In this document: one piece after another, positions 1-6,253 of the stretch | Position numbering within the stretch: the first letter of the stretch is position 1 | Layout: every line of letters begins with the position of its first letter | Source of the DNA: Quadrisphaera sp. | Lineage (GTDB): Bacteria > Actinomycetota > Actinomycetes > Actinomycetales > Quadrisphaeraceae | Length of the DNA stretch: 8,580 nt | Direction of reading: 5' to 3' | Assembly: GCA_029258695.1 (NCBI GenBank) | Contig: JARIBR010000271.1 | Span: forward strand, 1-8,580 | Program-made: the position numbers and the translations under genes | The notes under the pieces: model-generated | Told to the model about the DNA's origin: nothing | Database searches by the model: none | The model's input: the letters and a program-made list of their open reading frames with translations, nothing else

Positions 1-2
1 CG

Positions 3-407
3 CTGGTCGCCACCGACGTCGCCGACGCCGCGCTCGCGCAGGCGGCCCGACGCGTCCCCGCGAACGTCGAGCTGCGCCGCTGGGGGCTCGGGGACCCCTG
101 GCCGGACGAGACCTTCGACCTCGTGGTCCTCTCCGAGGTCGGGTACTACCTCGGCGCCGACGCGCTGGCGGCCCAGGTCCCCCACGTGGTCGCCGCCCTC
201 GAGCCTGGCGGGACCCTGCTCCTCGTCCACTGGCGCCACGAGGTGCCCGAGTACCCCCAGAGCGGGGACGCCGTCCACTGCGCCGTCCTGGCGGCCCCCG
301 GGCTGGTGCGGGTCGGCGGGTGGCTCGACGAGGACGTGCGCCTCGACGTCCTCGAACGCTCGGACAGGCCGGCGCCGTCCGTGGCCGCCCGCGACGGGCT
401 GGCCTGA
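3..407 (+). CDS. SAM-dependent methyltransferase, NodS-like, 3' end only
   Basis: Reading frame 3 is open from the left edge to the TGA at 405-407, so this is the C-terminal part (134 residues) of a gene that starts outside the window. The visible part begins with LVATDVADAAL, which fits the end of the second Rossmann strand, where the acidic residue holds the SAM ribose. About 35 residues later comes FDLVVLSEVGYYL, the motif IV strand typical of class I methyltransferases of the NodS-like family. A Gly-turn follows (EPGGTLLLVHW), matching the usual post-motif strand. The glycine-rich motif I lies upstream of the window. The substrate cannot be read from this fragment. Related actinobacterial genes often sit beside PIG-L deacetylases and glycosyltransferases, but that neighbourhood is not visible here. 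The gene is convergent with the MDR oxidoreductase and is separated from it by a strong hairpin. Confidence 0.85.
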   Translation: MVATDVADAALAQAARRVPANVELRRWGLGDPWPDETFDLVVLSEVGYYLGADALAAQVPHVVAALEPGGTLLLVHWRHEVPEYPQSGDAVHCAVLAAPGLVRVGGWLDEDVRLDVLERSDRPAPSVAARDGLA

Positions 408-433
408 GGGGCCGACCGCGGGCCTGTCTGCGC

Positions 434-474
434 CGCACCGGTCAGGCCGCACCGAGCAAGGCCTGACCGGTGCG
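434..474. terminator. Bidirectional intrinsic terminator (15-bp perfect stem)
   Basis: Bases 434-448 and 460-474 are perfect reverse complements (15 bp, core GCACCGGTCAGGCC) around an 11-nt loop at 449-459. There is no T-tract on either side, which is common for actinobacterial hairpin terminators. It lies 26 nt after the methyltransferase stop and 10 nt after the oxidoreductase stop on the other strand, so it can end both convergent transcripts. Confidence 0.85.
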
Positions 475-484
475 CCGCTCGCCC

Positions 485-1498
485 TCAGAGGGTGAGGACC
501 ACCTTGCCGCGCACGTCGCCGCTGGTGGTCCGGGCGTGGGCCGCGGCGACGTCGGCGAGCGGCAGCACGTCGTCCACCGGGACCCGCAGGCGCCCGTCCT
601 CCACCAGCCGCAGCAGCCGGTCGAGGTCTCGGGTGCGCGGCGCGGTCATCACGGCCGTGTGACCCGGCCGCTCGCCCGCGGCCCCGGGCGCGCCGGCGCC
701 GACCGGGGCTCCCAGTGCGCCGAGGGTGCCCATGACGTCCTTGACCAGGCCCGAGCCCACCGAGGAGATGAGGGTGGTCGGCTGCGGCCGCGTCGTCACG
801 GCCGTGCCGCCGGGGCGCAGGAGCGCGCGGGCCACGTCGGGGCTGAGGATGCCGGGGGCGTCGAGCACCACGTCGAAGCGCGCGCCCAGCGCCCCGAGCC
901 GCTGGCGCCGGTCGACCACCTCGTCGGCGCCGAGTCCCCGCACGTAGTCCTCGCGCGCCGCGTCGACCACCGCGGTGACGTGAGCCCCGGCGATCGCCGC
1001 CAGCTGGACCCCGAACGAGCCGATGCCGCCCGCCGCCCCCACCACCAGCACGCTGGCCTCGGGCCTGGAGCCCAGCGCGGCCCGTCCGTGCAGCGCCTGG
1101 AGGGCGGTGAGCCCGGCGAGCGGCAGGGCGGCGGCGGCCGTCCAGGCCACGGAGTCCGGGGCGAAGGCCGCGGAGGCGCTGTCGACGAGCGCCAGCTCCG
1201 CCTGGGCGCCCCCGCCGTGGCCGAGCAGGGCGACCACCGCGTCGCCCACCTCGAACGCCGTGACGGCCTCGCCCACCGCCACCACCTCACCGGCCAGGTC
1301 GAACCCGAGCGAGCGCGGGCCCCGGCGCAGGGCGGAGAGCGGGAGGTCGCCGCGGGCCACGGCGACGTCCGTGCCGTTGACCGACGACGCCGCGACGGCC
1401 ACGAGCAGCTCCTCGTCGCGCGGCTCGCGGGGCTCGGGCACCTCGTCGACCCGCAGCGAGGCGCTCGACCCGGCGTCGTGGACCCGGACCGCCCTCAC
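485..1498 (-). CDS. NADP-dependent MDR oxidoreductase (zinc-free, quinone oxidoreductase-like)
   Basis: A 337-residue protein of the usual length for the medium-chain dehydrogenase/reductase superfamily. Residues 1-115 form the GroES-like part, with LGFDLAGEVVAVGEAVTAFEVGDAV at about 64-88 as the family's barrel signature (split here: LGFDLAGEVVAVG then EAVTAFEVGDAV). Residues 120-260 are the Rossmann nucleotide domain, with the dinucleotide loop VVGAAGGIGSFGVQLA at 152-167. The Cys/His zinc ligands of alcohol dehydrogenases are absent, so a quinone oxidoreductase or enoyl reductase-type hydride transfer from NADPH is expected. The precise substrate is unknown. The start is GTG at 1498-1496, and it overlaps the stop of the upstream HAD gene by four bases (GTGA), so translation is probably coupled. 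It is the last gene of this minus-strand pair and is followed by the hairpin at 434-474. Confidence 0.9.
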   Translation of the reverse strand: MRAVRVHDAGSSASLRVDEVPEPREPRDEELLVAVAASSVNGTDVAVARGDLPLSALRRGPRSLGFDLAGEVVAVGEAVTAFEVGDAVVALLGHGGGAQAELALVDSASAAFAPDSVAWTAAAALPLAGLTALQALHGRAALGSRPEASVLVVGAAGGIGSFGVQLAAIAGAHVTAVVDAAREDYVRGLGADEVVDRRQRLGALGARFDVVLDAPGILSPDVARALLRPGGTAVTTRPQPTTLISSVGSGLVKDVMGTLGALGAPVGAGAPGAAGERPGHTAVMTAPRTRDLDRLLRLVEDGRLRVPVDDVLPLADVAAAHARTTSGDVRGKVVLTL

Positions 1499-2205
1499 GC
1501 GGTGCGCTCCGGCGGGGCGTCCCCAGCGTCCAGGGCCACGGCCAGGTCCTCCAGGTGCGCCACGAGGTCCGCGGGGTGCTCGCGGACGCCGACCGCTCCG
1601 GCGCCGCGCAGCTCGCCCTCACCGATGCCCCCGCACCGCAGCGCCACGCACGGCAGGTCGGCGTCGGTCGATGCGCCCACGTCCCACACGGAGTCGCCCA
1701 CCACCACGGTGCGCGCGGGGTCCAGCCCGTAGCTCTCGAGCGCGGCCTGGAGCGGGCCCTTCGTCGGCTTGCCGTCACCGACGTCCTCGGACGTGACGAC
1801 CCCGGTCACCATCTCCTCCCCGCCCAGCAGCGGCAGCATCCAGTCCAGGTCGCCGCGCGCCCCGCTCGTGGTGAGCACCACCGACGCGCCGCGCTCGAGG
1901 CAGGCCGCCAGCAGGTCGCGGGCGCCCGGCAGGGCGCTCACCTCGTCGCGGAAGGTGTCGAAGTGGTCGGAGTGGCCCTGGACCACGCGGTCGTCGTCGC
2001 CCCCGGCGAGGCGCTGGACCACCGAGGCGCTGGGCAGGCCGATGCAGGAGTGGATCTGGGCCGCGGTCACGTCGTCGTACCCCGCGTCGCGGAACGCCCT
2101 GCGCCAGGCGACCACGTGCAGGTAGTTGCTGTCCAGCAGGGTGCCGTCGACGTCGAGGAGCACGCCCGGTGCTCCGGCGGTGGGCTGGGTGCGGGAGTCG
2201 TCCAT
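1495..2205 (-). CDS. HAD-superfamily hydrolase (phosphatase-like)
   Basis: A 236-residue haloacid dehalogenase-type hydrolase with all four motifs. Motif I is DVDGTLLDS at 18-26, with nucleophile Asp18 and acid/base Asp20. Motif II is the TTSG block at 112-115. The conserved lysine is in GDGKPTKGP (Lys146, possibly Lys149). Motif IV is GDSVWD at 170-175. A helical cap lies between motifs I and II (about residues 27-95), as in the phosphoglycolate phosphatase / beta-phosphoglucomutase subfamily. It most likely dephosphorylates a small metabolite, but the substrate cannot be inferred. The ATG at 2205-2203 has a GGGAG at 2220-2216, spaced about 10 nt. It is the first gene of a two-gene operon with the MDR oxidoreductase and is transcribed divergently from the aldo/keto reductase across a repeat-containing gap. 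Confidence 0.9.
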   Translation of the reverse strand: MDDSRTQPTAGAPGVLLDVDGTLLDSNYLHVVAWRRAFRDAGYDDVTAAQIHSCIGLPSASVVQRLAGGDDDRVVQGHSDHFDTFRDEVSALPGARDLLAACLERGASVVLTTSGARGDLDWMLPLLGGEEMVTGVVTSEDVGDGKPTKGPLQAALESYGLDPARTVVVGDSVWDVGASTDADLPCVALRCGGIGEGELRGAGAVGVREHPADLVAHLEDLAVALDAGDAPPERTA

Positions 2206-2237
2206 GCCCGCGATGCTCCCAGCGCACCCTCCGCAGC

Positions 2238-2309
2238 GCGCGACGGGGCGCGCGACGGGGCGCGCGACGGGGTGCGCGACGGGGTGCGCGACGGGGTGCG
2301 CGACGGGGC
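2238..2309. repeat. 12-bp tandem repeat, six copies, in divergent intergenic region
   Basis: Six head-to-tail copies of GCGCGACGGGG followed by C or T occupy 2238-2309 without interruption. The last bases of the copies are C, C, T, T, T, C. The block lies between the divergent starts of the HAD gene (2205) and the aldo/keto reductase (2388). The rest of the 182-bp gap (2206-2237 and 2310-2387) shows no promoter I can defend, apart from the AGGA at 2376-2379 that serves the reductase start. Confidence 0.9.
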
Positions 2310-2387
2310 GGTGCCGCGGACCGGCCGCAGCCGCCCGGGACGCCCCGCCGGTGGCACGGCGACCCCCCTGCGGGTAGGACTGGTGCC

Positions 2388-3200
2388 ATGACCGAGACAG
2401 ACACGACGGCCAGCGGCGCCGACCAGCCCACCGTCCCCCTCACCGGCGGCGGCGCCATGCCGCTCATCGGGCTGGGGACCTGGAAGGCCCAGGGCGACGA
2501 CGCGCGCCGGGCCGTCGCGCACGCGCTCGAGGTGGGCTACCGCCACGTCGACACCGCCACGAGCTACGGCAACGAGGAGCAGGTGGGGGCGGCCATCGCG
2601 GACAGCGCGCTCTCGCGCGAGCAGGTCTTCGTCACCACCAAGCTGCCCCCCGAGCGCGCCGACGACGCCCACGAGGTGCTCGCCCAGAGCCTGGAGGCCC
2701 TGGATCTGGACCACCTCGACCTGTGGCTCGTCCACGGCCCGCCGCCCGAGGGCGCGAGCCCCGCGCTGTGGACCCGTTTCCTGGAGGCCCGCTCCGAGGG
2801 GCTGGCAGTGGCCGTGGGCGTGAGCAACTATTCCCTGGACCAGATCGACGAGCTGATCTCCGCCACGGGGCAGGCCCCTGCGGTCAACCAGGTCAAGTTC
2901 GGTCCCGCGCTGTGGGACCCGGCGCTGGTGACCGGGCACGCGGAGCGCGGTGTGGTGCTCGAGGGGTACAGCCCCTTCAGGACCACGGCCATGGACGACG
3001 CCGGACTGGCCGCCATCGCGGAGGTCCACGGCAGGACGCCGGAGCAGGTGGTGCTGCGCTGGCACGTGCAGCACGGCGTCGTGGCCATCCCGAAGTCCGT
3101 GCACGAGGAGCGCATCACCGCCAACCTCGACGTCTTCGGGTTCATCCTCGACGACGAGCAGATGGCCACCCTCGACGCGATGGGCGACGCGAGAGGCTGA
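2388..3200 (+). CDS. Aldo/keto reductase (AKR5-like, 2,5-diketogluconate reductase family)
   Basis: A 270-residue NADPH-dependent carbonyl reductase with the (beta/alpha)8 family landmarks. After the MPLIGLGTW strand, the catalytic tetrad is Asp55 and Tyr60 in YRHVDTATSYGNEE, Lys85 in VFVTTKLP, and His116 in LWLVHGP. Other landmarks are GVSNYS (144-149), the substrate/cofactor strand AVNQVKFGP (165-173), YSPF (194-197), and the NADPH-binding IPKS with downstream Arg242 and Asn246. The start at 2388 is set by the AGGA at 2376-2379 and by homology; the frame is open further upstream through the repeat block. The C-terminus stops at MGDARG, somewhat before the usual tail of these enzymes, so the substrate-specificity tail is short or lost. 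It probably reduces aldehydes or sugar-derived ketones. The VIT1 gene follows after 27 nt, so the two are likely co-transcribed. Confidence 0.92.
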   Translation: MTETDTTASGADQPTVPLTGGGAMPLIGLGTWKAQGDDARRAVAHALEVGYRHVDTATSYGNEEQVGAAIADSALSREQVFVTTKLPPERADDAHEVLAQSLEALDLDHLDLWLVHGPPPEGASPALWTRFLEARSEGLAVAVGVSNYSLDQIDELISATGQAPAVNQVKFGPALWDPALVTGHAERGVVLEGYSPFRTTAMDDAGLAAIAEVHGRTPEQVVLRWHVQHGVVAIPKSVHEERITANLDVFGFILDDEQMATLDAMGDARG

Positions 3201-3227
3201 GCGGCTGCTGATCGCCATGATGGTGGT

Positions 3228-4511
3228 GTGAGCACCTCGAGCGGACCAGCCGACCCGGAGCTGGGACCGGGGCCAGGGCCGGGGGCAGTGCCGGAGCCAG
3301 TGCCGGGTCCGGGGCCGGAGCCGGAGCCGGAGCTAGGGGTGGGGAGCAGCGGCACCACCCCTGACCGGGCCGCCGTGCGCCGGTGGCGCCGTCATCTCGC
3401 GGACGAGCACCTCGAGGCCGCGGTCTACCGCGAGCTCGCGGCGCGCCGCACCGGTGAGGAGGCGGAGGTGCTGCGCGGGCTCGCCGAGGCCGAGTCACGC
3501 CACATCGCCCACTGGGAGCGGTTGCTGGCAGCCGCCGGCGCCCCCGTGCGCCGCGGGCGCGCCAGCGCGGGGTCGGTGCTGCTCGCGGCGGCAGCGCGGC
3601 GGTTCGGGTCGGTGTTCGTCCTCGCGATGGCCCAGCGCGCCGAGGGCCGCTCGCCCTACGAGGGGGACGTCGACGCCACGCCCGCGATGGCGGCCGACGA
3701 GCGGGTCCACGCCGAGATCGTGCGCGGGCTGGCAGCCCGGGGGCGGGCGAGGGTCTCGGGGACCTTCCGCGCCGCGGTGTTCGGCGCCAACGACGGTCTC
3801 GTCTCCAACCTCGCGCTCGTCCTCGGCGTCTCCGCGGGCGGGGTGGGGACCGCGGGCGTGCTGCTGACCGGGTTGGCCGGGCTGCTCGCGGGAGCGTTGT
3901 CGATGGGGGCCGGGGAGTACGTCTCGGTGCGCAGCCAGCACGAGCTGCTCGAGGCAGGCACGCCCACCGACGCCGCCAGCGAGGTGGCGGGGGCGCTCGA
4001 CGTGGACGCCAACGAGCTCGCGCTGGTCTACCGGGCCCGCGGCATGGGCGCCCGCGAGGCCCAGGAGCGCGCCGCCGCCCACTTCCCCGCGCGGGCGGGG
4101 ACCGCCGCGGGCCCCGCCCGGCCGGCCGACCTGGTCACGGGGTCTGTCGTCCCGGGCTCTGCCGTGCCCGGACCGCTCGCGCCCGGTCACGGCGCACCGG
4201 TCGACGCGGCGGCTGTCGACGCGGCGGCTGCGGTGGGCGGGGCCTGGACGGCGGCGGGTTCCTCGGCGGCGTTCTTCGCCGCCGGTGCGATCGTCCCGGT
4301 CCTCCCGCTGCTGGTGGGCCTGACCGGCACGGTGGCGCTGGTCCTCGCGTGCGTCGCCGTCGGGGCCGCGCTGCTGGTCACCGGAGCCGTCGTCGGGCTG
4401 CTCTCCGGGGGCCCCCCGCTGCGCCGGGCCCTGCGCCAGCTGGCTGTCGGGGGCGGCGCCGCTGCCATCACCTGGGCGCTGGGCACCCTCTTCGACGCCT
4501 CGCTTGGCTGA
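3228..4511 (+). CDS. Ferritin-like domain fused to VIT1/CCC1 iron-manganese transporter
   Basis: A 427-residue membrane protein with two parts. Residues 48-172 are a rubrerythrin/ferritin-like helical domain with likely metal ligands Glu63, the ExxH in AEAESRH (Glu89, His92) and the ExxH in DERVHAEI (Glu158, His161, Glu163). From residue 180, FRAAVFGANDGLVSNLALVLGV and LLAGALSMGAGEYVSV are the VIT1 signature, with the first two membrane helices at about 193-229. Three further hydrophobic helices lie at about 342-365, 368-393 and 405-423, giving five. The family exports or sequesters Fe2+/Mn2+. Residues 290-338 form an Ala/Pro-rich extra loop. The start is uncertain. GTG 3228 has no clear ribosome site and adds a Pro/Gly/Glu low-complexity leader containing rare codons such as CTA. 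GTG 3339 has GGAG six bases upstream and gives a more typical N-terminus. Confidence 0.9.
   Translation: MSTSSGPADPELGPGPGPGAVPEPVPGPGPEPEPELGVGSSGTTPDRAAVRRWRRHLADEHLEAAVYRELAARRTGEEAEVLRGLAEAESRHIAHWERLLAAAGAPVRRGRASAGSVLLAAAARRFGSVFVLAMAQRAEGRSPYEGDVDATPAMAADERVHAEIVRGLAARGRARVSGTFRAAVFGANDGLVSNLALVLGVSAGGVGTAGVLLTGLAGLLAGALSMGAGEYVSVRSQHELLEAGTPTDAASEVAGALDVDANELALVYRARGMGAREAQERAAAHFPARAGTAAGPARPADLVTGSVVPGSAVPGPLAPGHGAPVDAAAVDAAAAVGGAWTAAGSSAAFFAAGAIVPVLPLLVGLTGTVALVLACVAVGAALLVTGAVVGLLSGGPPLRRALRQLAVGGGAAAITWALGTLFDASLG
3258..3335 (+). repeat. Degenerate CCGGAG/CCGGGG low-complexity tract
   Basis: This stretch is built from imperfect hexamers related to CCGGAG, CCGGGG and CCAGTG. If translated from GTG 3228 it gives a Pro-Gly/Pro-Glu leader (ELGPGPGPG, then EPVPGPGPEPEPELG). 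It lies between the weak first start of the transporter gene and a better-supported internal GTG at 3339, so it may be leader RNA rather than coding sequence. Confidence 0.6.
3329..3341 (+). promoter_or_regulatory. Ribosome binding site and alternative GTG start of the VIT1 gene
   Basis: GGAG at 3329-3332 sits six bases before GTG 3339-3341, in frame with the transporter. The upstream GTG at 3228 has no comparable site. Starting here gives a 390-residue protein beginning just before the ferritin-like domain. Confidence 0.45.
4200..4229 (+). repeat. 15-bp tandem duplication coding VDAAA twice
   Basis: Two exact adjacent copies of GTCGACGCGGCGGCT (4200-4214 and 4215-4229) encode VDAAAVDAAA inside the Ala/Pro-rich cytosolic-type loop of the VIT1 protein. 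It looks like a recent in-frame slippage duplication; the first following copy has decayed. Confidence 0.8.
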
Positions 4512-4594
4512 TGACGGGGCTGGGGTGCACTCTTGCGGGACGAGAGCCGGCTGACCAGCGCCGACGCACCCGCCCCCGAGCACCTGGAGCAGCG

Positions 4595-5041
4595 ATGACC
4601 ACCCCCGAGACCCTCCCCCCGAGCCAGCCCCACGACGACCACGGCAGCGACGACCACGGCCGCGACGACGGCGACGGCGCGTCGGTGGTGCGCTCGGAGG
4701 AGCGGCTGCGCACCGCGGTGGTGCGCGAGCCCGTCCAGCGGGTGACCCTGCGCCGCGAGGTGGTGACCGAGGAGGTGATGGTGCCGGTCAGGGTGCGCCG
4801 CGAGGTGCTGCGCGTCGAGACCCACGACATCCCGCGCGGCCAGCGCGCCCCGGCGGCGGCCGGGGACCACGAGCCCTTCGAGCTCGTCCTCCACGAGGAG
4901 CGTCCCGTGGTGGGCGTCGAGACGGTCGCGGTGGAGCGGGTGCGCGTCGAGGTGGTCCAGGTCTCCGGCGTGCAGCAGGTGGAGGCCGACCTCGCGAGCG
5001 AGCACGTCGAGGTCGAGGAGCTGGGGGCGGCCGACCGCTGA
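4595..5041 (+). CDS. Small DUF2382 (YsnF/AvaK-type) domain protein with Asp/His-rich N-terminus
   Basis: A 148-residue soluble protein with one DUF2382 domain at about residues 33-142. It opens with SEERLRTAVVREPVQRVTLR and continues with REVVTEEVMVPVRVRREVLRVE; the second half has the family's HEERPVVGVETVAVERVRVEV strand. The family is common in desiccation- and stress-tolerant bacteria, often beside PRC-barrel domains; its biochemical role is unknown. Here the PRC-barrel is absent and is replaced by a short tail, residues 12-28, alternating Asp pairs with His (HDDHGSDDHGRDDGDG). The tail could bind metal or simply be disordered. ATG 4595 has GGAG at 4586-4589, five bases upstream. The gene lies 83 nt after the VIT1 gene with no terminator in between, so it may belong to the same transcript. 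A hairpin follows at 5059-5091. Confidence 0.88.
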   Translation: MTTPETLPPSQPHDDHGSDDHGRDDGDGASVVRSEERLRTAVVREPVQRVTLRREVVTEEVMVPVRVRREVLRVETHDIPRGQRAPAAAGDHEPFELVLHEERPVVGVETVAVERVRVEVVQVSGVQQVEADLASEHVEVEELGAADR

Positions 5042-5058
5042 GCCGGCGCGGCGTGCTC

Positions 5059-5091
5059 GCCGGGGTGCGGGCCCACCCGGAGCACCCCGGC
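5059..5091. terminator. Bidirectional intrinsic terminator (10-bp perfect stem)
   Basis: GCCGGGGTGC at 5059-5068 pairs perfectly with GCACCCCGGC at 5082-5091 around a 13-nt loop. It lies between the stops of the convergent DUF2382 gene (5041) and the ANTAR gene (5108). No T-tract is present. Confidence 0.75.
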
Positions 5092-5107
5092 CGCCCGACC
5101 GGGACGC

Positions 5108-5941
5108 TCAGAGCTCCTCGGCAGCTCCGGCCTCTCCGCCCGAGCTGCCGGCGAGCACGACGTCCTCGGCCACCTCCCGCAGCTTGACGTTCTCGTCCTG
5201 CGAGCGCCGGGAGAGCTGGTCGAAGGCTTCGTCCGCGGTGATGCCGTGGCGTCCCATGAGCATGCCCTTGGCCTGCTCGATCACGGCGCGGGAGGCCATC
5301 GCCTCGCGCATCTGGGCGACGGAGTCGGTGGCCCGCGAGAAGAGCACGGCGTTGGACAGCGCGACGGAGGCGTAGGCGGCGAAGACACGGCTGAGGCCGA
5401 TCGACGAGGCGGGGAGCGCGCCGCTGGTGCAGTAGACGTTCATCGCCCCGACGTTGCGGCCGAGCATCGCCATGCCGATCGAGACCACGGAGGTCACGCC
5501 CTCGCGCGCGGCCAGCGCGGCGAAGTCCGGGTACGCGGCGCTGTCGTGCGTGTCGTGGACGTGGACGATCGTGCTCGTCCGCGCCGCGTCCAGGCAGGGC
5601 CCGAAGCCGTCGGCGTACTGCCGTTCGTCCAGAGCGGCCGCGATGGGACCGGAGAACCCTGCGCTGCGGGCCCGCGTCCCCTCGACCAAGGTCACGGAGA
5701 CCCCCGCCGCCCCGGGGACGGTCGCTTCCGTGACCTCGGCCACGTGCTCGAGCACCTGACCGAGCGGCTGCTCACCGAGGACGATCAGGGCGACCTGGGC
5801 GAGCCCTGCGCTGGGGCTCGGGTGCGGGCCGACGTCGTCGTGAGACCCGTCGAGGCGCGAGAACGCTCCGCCGGGCCCTCCATCACGTCGACGAGGGCTG
5901 TCGGGAGGAGCGGTCGGTGGTGGAGGGGGAGAGGCCGTCAT
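5108..5941 (-). CDS. GAF-ANTAR domain transcription antitermination regulator
   Basis: With the start at 5941 the protein has 277 residues. A Pro-rich leader of about 45 residues comes first. A GAF sensor domain follows, containing GFGPCLDAARTSTIVHVHD and the core GMAMLGRNVGAMNVYC. The C-terminal ANTAR domain includes AVIEQAKGMLMGRHGITADEA, split as AVIEQAKGMLMG and RHGITADEAFDQLSRRSQDENVKL, the three-helix RNA-binding fold. ANTAR proteins bind paired RNA stem-loops and prevent transcription termination. The GAF part presumably senses a small ligand or redox state, with the Cys in GPCLDA as a candidate. ATG 5941 is preferred because AGGA lies nine bases upstream at 5954-5951. An ATG at 6007 in the same frame would add 22 residues (MTVEDALLTPADAP...) but has no clear ribosome site. 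The gene is followed by the 5059-5091 hairpin. Its RNA targets are unknown. Confidence 0.92.
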   Translation of the reverse strand: MTASPPPPPTAPPDSPRRRDGGPGGAFSRLDGSHDDVGPHPSPSAGLAQVALIVLGEQPLGQVLEHVAEVTEATVPGAAGVSVTLVEGTRARSAGFSGPIAAALDERQYADGFGPCLDAARTSTIVHVHDTHDSAAYPDFAALAAREGVTSVVSIGMAMLGRNVGAMNVYCTSGALPASSIGLSRVFAAYASVALSNAVLFSRATDSVAQMREAMASRAVIEQAKGMLMGRHGITADEAFDQLSRRSQDENVKLREVAEDVVLAGSSGGEAGAAEEL

Positions 5942-5950
5942 GACGATCCG

Positions 5951-5968
5951 TCCTGTCGAGCGGACAGG
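5951..5968 (-). promoter_or_regulatory. Leader hairpin burying the ribosome site of the ANTAR gene
   Basis: On the minus strand, CCTGTC (5968-5963) and GACAGG (5957-5952) form a 6-bp stem with the 5-nt loop CGCTC. The 3' arm contains most of the AGGA (5954-5951) used by ATG 5941. If the gene starts there, the fold would hide the ribosome site. If it starts at 6007 the fold lies inside the coding region and has no such meaning. Confidence 0.4.
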
Positions 5969-6054
5969 TGCATCCGCCGGGGTGAGCAGCGCGTCCTCGA
6001 CCGTCATCGCCTGCAGGCTGGAGTCTCAACCCACCATCGACGCCGGAGCGCCTC

Positions 6055-6072
6055 ACCACGTCGCACCGTGGT
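6055..6072 (-). promoter_or_regulatory. Hexaloop stem-loop upstream of the ANTAR gene
   Basis: ACCACG (6055-6060) and CGTGGT (6067-6072) form a perfect 6-bp stem with a 6-nt loop. In minus-strand RNA the loop reads GUGCGA. The size matches ANTAR target loops, but the A at position 1 and G at position 4 of the known consensus are missing, and no second partner loop was found close by. The rest of the 6008-6199 gap shows no gene and no promoter I can defend. Confidence 0.3.
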
Positions 6073-6199
6073 CGATCACCTCCACCGTAGCCCCGCGTGA
6101 GGACCGCGCGGACCAACCGAGCCCCTCGGCGGTGGCGGGAGCCGCAGGCCCGGCGAGCAGCTCGTCCCGTGAGCCAGGGCCGTGGGGAGGGTGCTCCCG

Positions 6200-6252
6200 G
6201 AGCACGGCGAAGGCCTGCTCCCCCTGTGGGGGAGCAGGCCTTCGCCGTGCTC
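6200..6252 (-). terminator. Very long perfect hairpin (25-bp stem, 3-nt loop), distal terminator
   Basis: Bases 6200-6224 and 6228-6252 are perfect reverse complements around the triplet TGT. The gene ending at 6302 (minus strand) reads toward it, 49 nt after the stop codon. There is no T-tract after the stem, so it would be an I-shaped terminator as is common in actinobacteria. A shorter overlapping palindrome, GTGCTCCCGGAGCAC at 6191-6205, competes with its base. Confidence 0.8.
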
Positions 6253-6253
6253 G

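Noticed and set aside
470..1732. A 420-codon plus-strand open frame opposite the MDR and HAD genes
   Set aside because: It is rich in Arg, Gly, Ala and His without any domain and lies opposite two genes with full catalytic motifs. Long antisense frames are expected at this G+C content.
2238..2309. CRISPR-like array
   Set aside because: The 12-bp units are directly adjacent with no spacers, and no cas gene is present.
2067..3218. Minus-strand frame of 383 codons across the aldo/keto reductase
   Set aside because: It crosses the repeat block and lies opposite a reductase with an intact catalytic tetrad; its own product has no recognisable motif.
3198..3227. Aldo/keto reductase and VIT1 frames are in the same phase with only one TGA between, suggesting read-through fusion
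   Set aside because: A one-in-three coincidence of frame; no read-through context is recognisable, and a cytosolic reductase fused to this leader has no known parallel.
3495..4583. Minus-strand frame of 362 codons opposite the VIT1 gene
   Set aside because: Arg/Gly-rich shadow of a gene with clear membrane helices and ferritin-like ligands on the other strand.
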